Below, piece by piece: positions 5,466 to 5,537 of a stretch of 5,537 bases of DNA (within the stretch, counting starts at the first letter, position 1; each line of letters starts with the position of its first letter). The DNA lies in assembly GCA_020024085.1 (NCBI GenBank), contig JAHHUG010000082.1, positions 1 to 5,537 of the forward strand, read 5' to 3'. The position numbers and the translations under genes were made by a program. The notes under the pieces were generated by a model. It saw nothing but the letters and a program-made list of their open reading frames with translations. It was not told the origin of the DNA and did no database searches. This DNA comes from Christensenellaceae bacterium. Its GTDB lineage: Bacteria > Bacillota > Clostridia > Christensenellales > CAAEEZ01.

Positions 5466-5537
5466 ATTTTAAAATTTTTTAGATTGCATTCTTTTATAAT
5501 TACCATAACTAAATCAAAATTTATTGTATTTTTTACC

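Noticed and set aside
5495..5500. TATAAT after the operon terminator as a promoter for a gene beyond the right edge
   Set aside because: There is no -35-like box at 16-18 nt upstream, and such a hexamer is expected by chance in this AT-rich stretch.

Overview
The window comes from a low-GC Gram-positive bacterium, most probably an uncultured member of the Clostridia (Bacillota). The evidence is roughly one-third GC by eye, A/T-rich third codon positions, strong AGGAG-type ribosome binding sites, near-consensus sigma-A promoters with extended -10 boxes, a lipobox signal peptide, and protein families typical of Firmicutes. The standard genetic code fits every gene; the stop codons used are TAA and TAG only. 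All convincing genes lie on the + strand, and no RNA gene, insertion sequence, CRISPR array or phage gene is visible.

Layout. (1) Positions 1-117 hold at most the last 33 codons of a gene entering from the left (weakly supported), then AT-rich spacer. (2) Positions 118-1832 form a monocistronic unit: promoter, a 528-residue secreted lipoprotein, and a rho-independent terminator. The lipoprotein has, just after its lipid anchor, a stretch resembling the extracytoplasmic juxtamembrane domain of RsgI-type anti-sigma factors, including the Asn-Pro motif. A long Ala/Glu/Lys-rich helical region follows, with a clear 22-residue (two-hendecad) periodicity. (3) Positions 1874-5465 form a four-gene operon with its own promoter (TTGATA, 17 nt, TGA-TATAAT) and a strong terminator. 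The genes are a DUF5058-family membrane protein, a second polytopic membrane protein of unknown function, a cytoplasmic M20 metallopeptidase of the CPS1/PM20D1-like branch, and an adenine-phosphoribosyltransferase-like enzyme. Gaps are 9, 9 and 17 nt, and the first two junctions have the ribosome binding site overlapping the upstream stop codon. (4) Positions 5466-5537 are AT-rich, with no gene seen.

How the genes may work together (inference). The two small membrane proteins look like obligate partners of one membrane complex, plausibly a transporter. The M20 enzyme has no signal peptide and would act on an amide or peptide substrate in the cytoplasm. The phosphoribosyltransferase could salvage a base released from the same substrate, or simply be co-regulated. 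This uptake, hydrolysis and salvage arrangement is the best candidate for an undescribed system here; the RsgI-like lipoprotein is the second.
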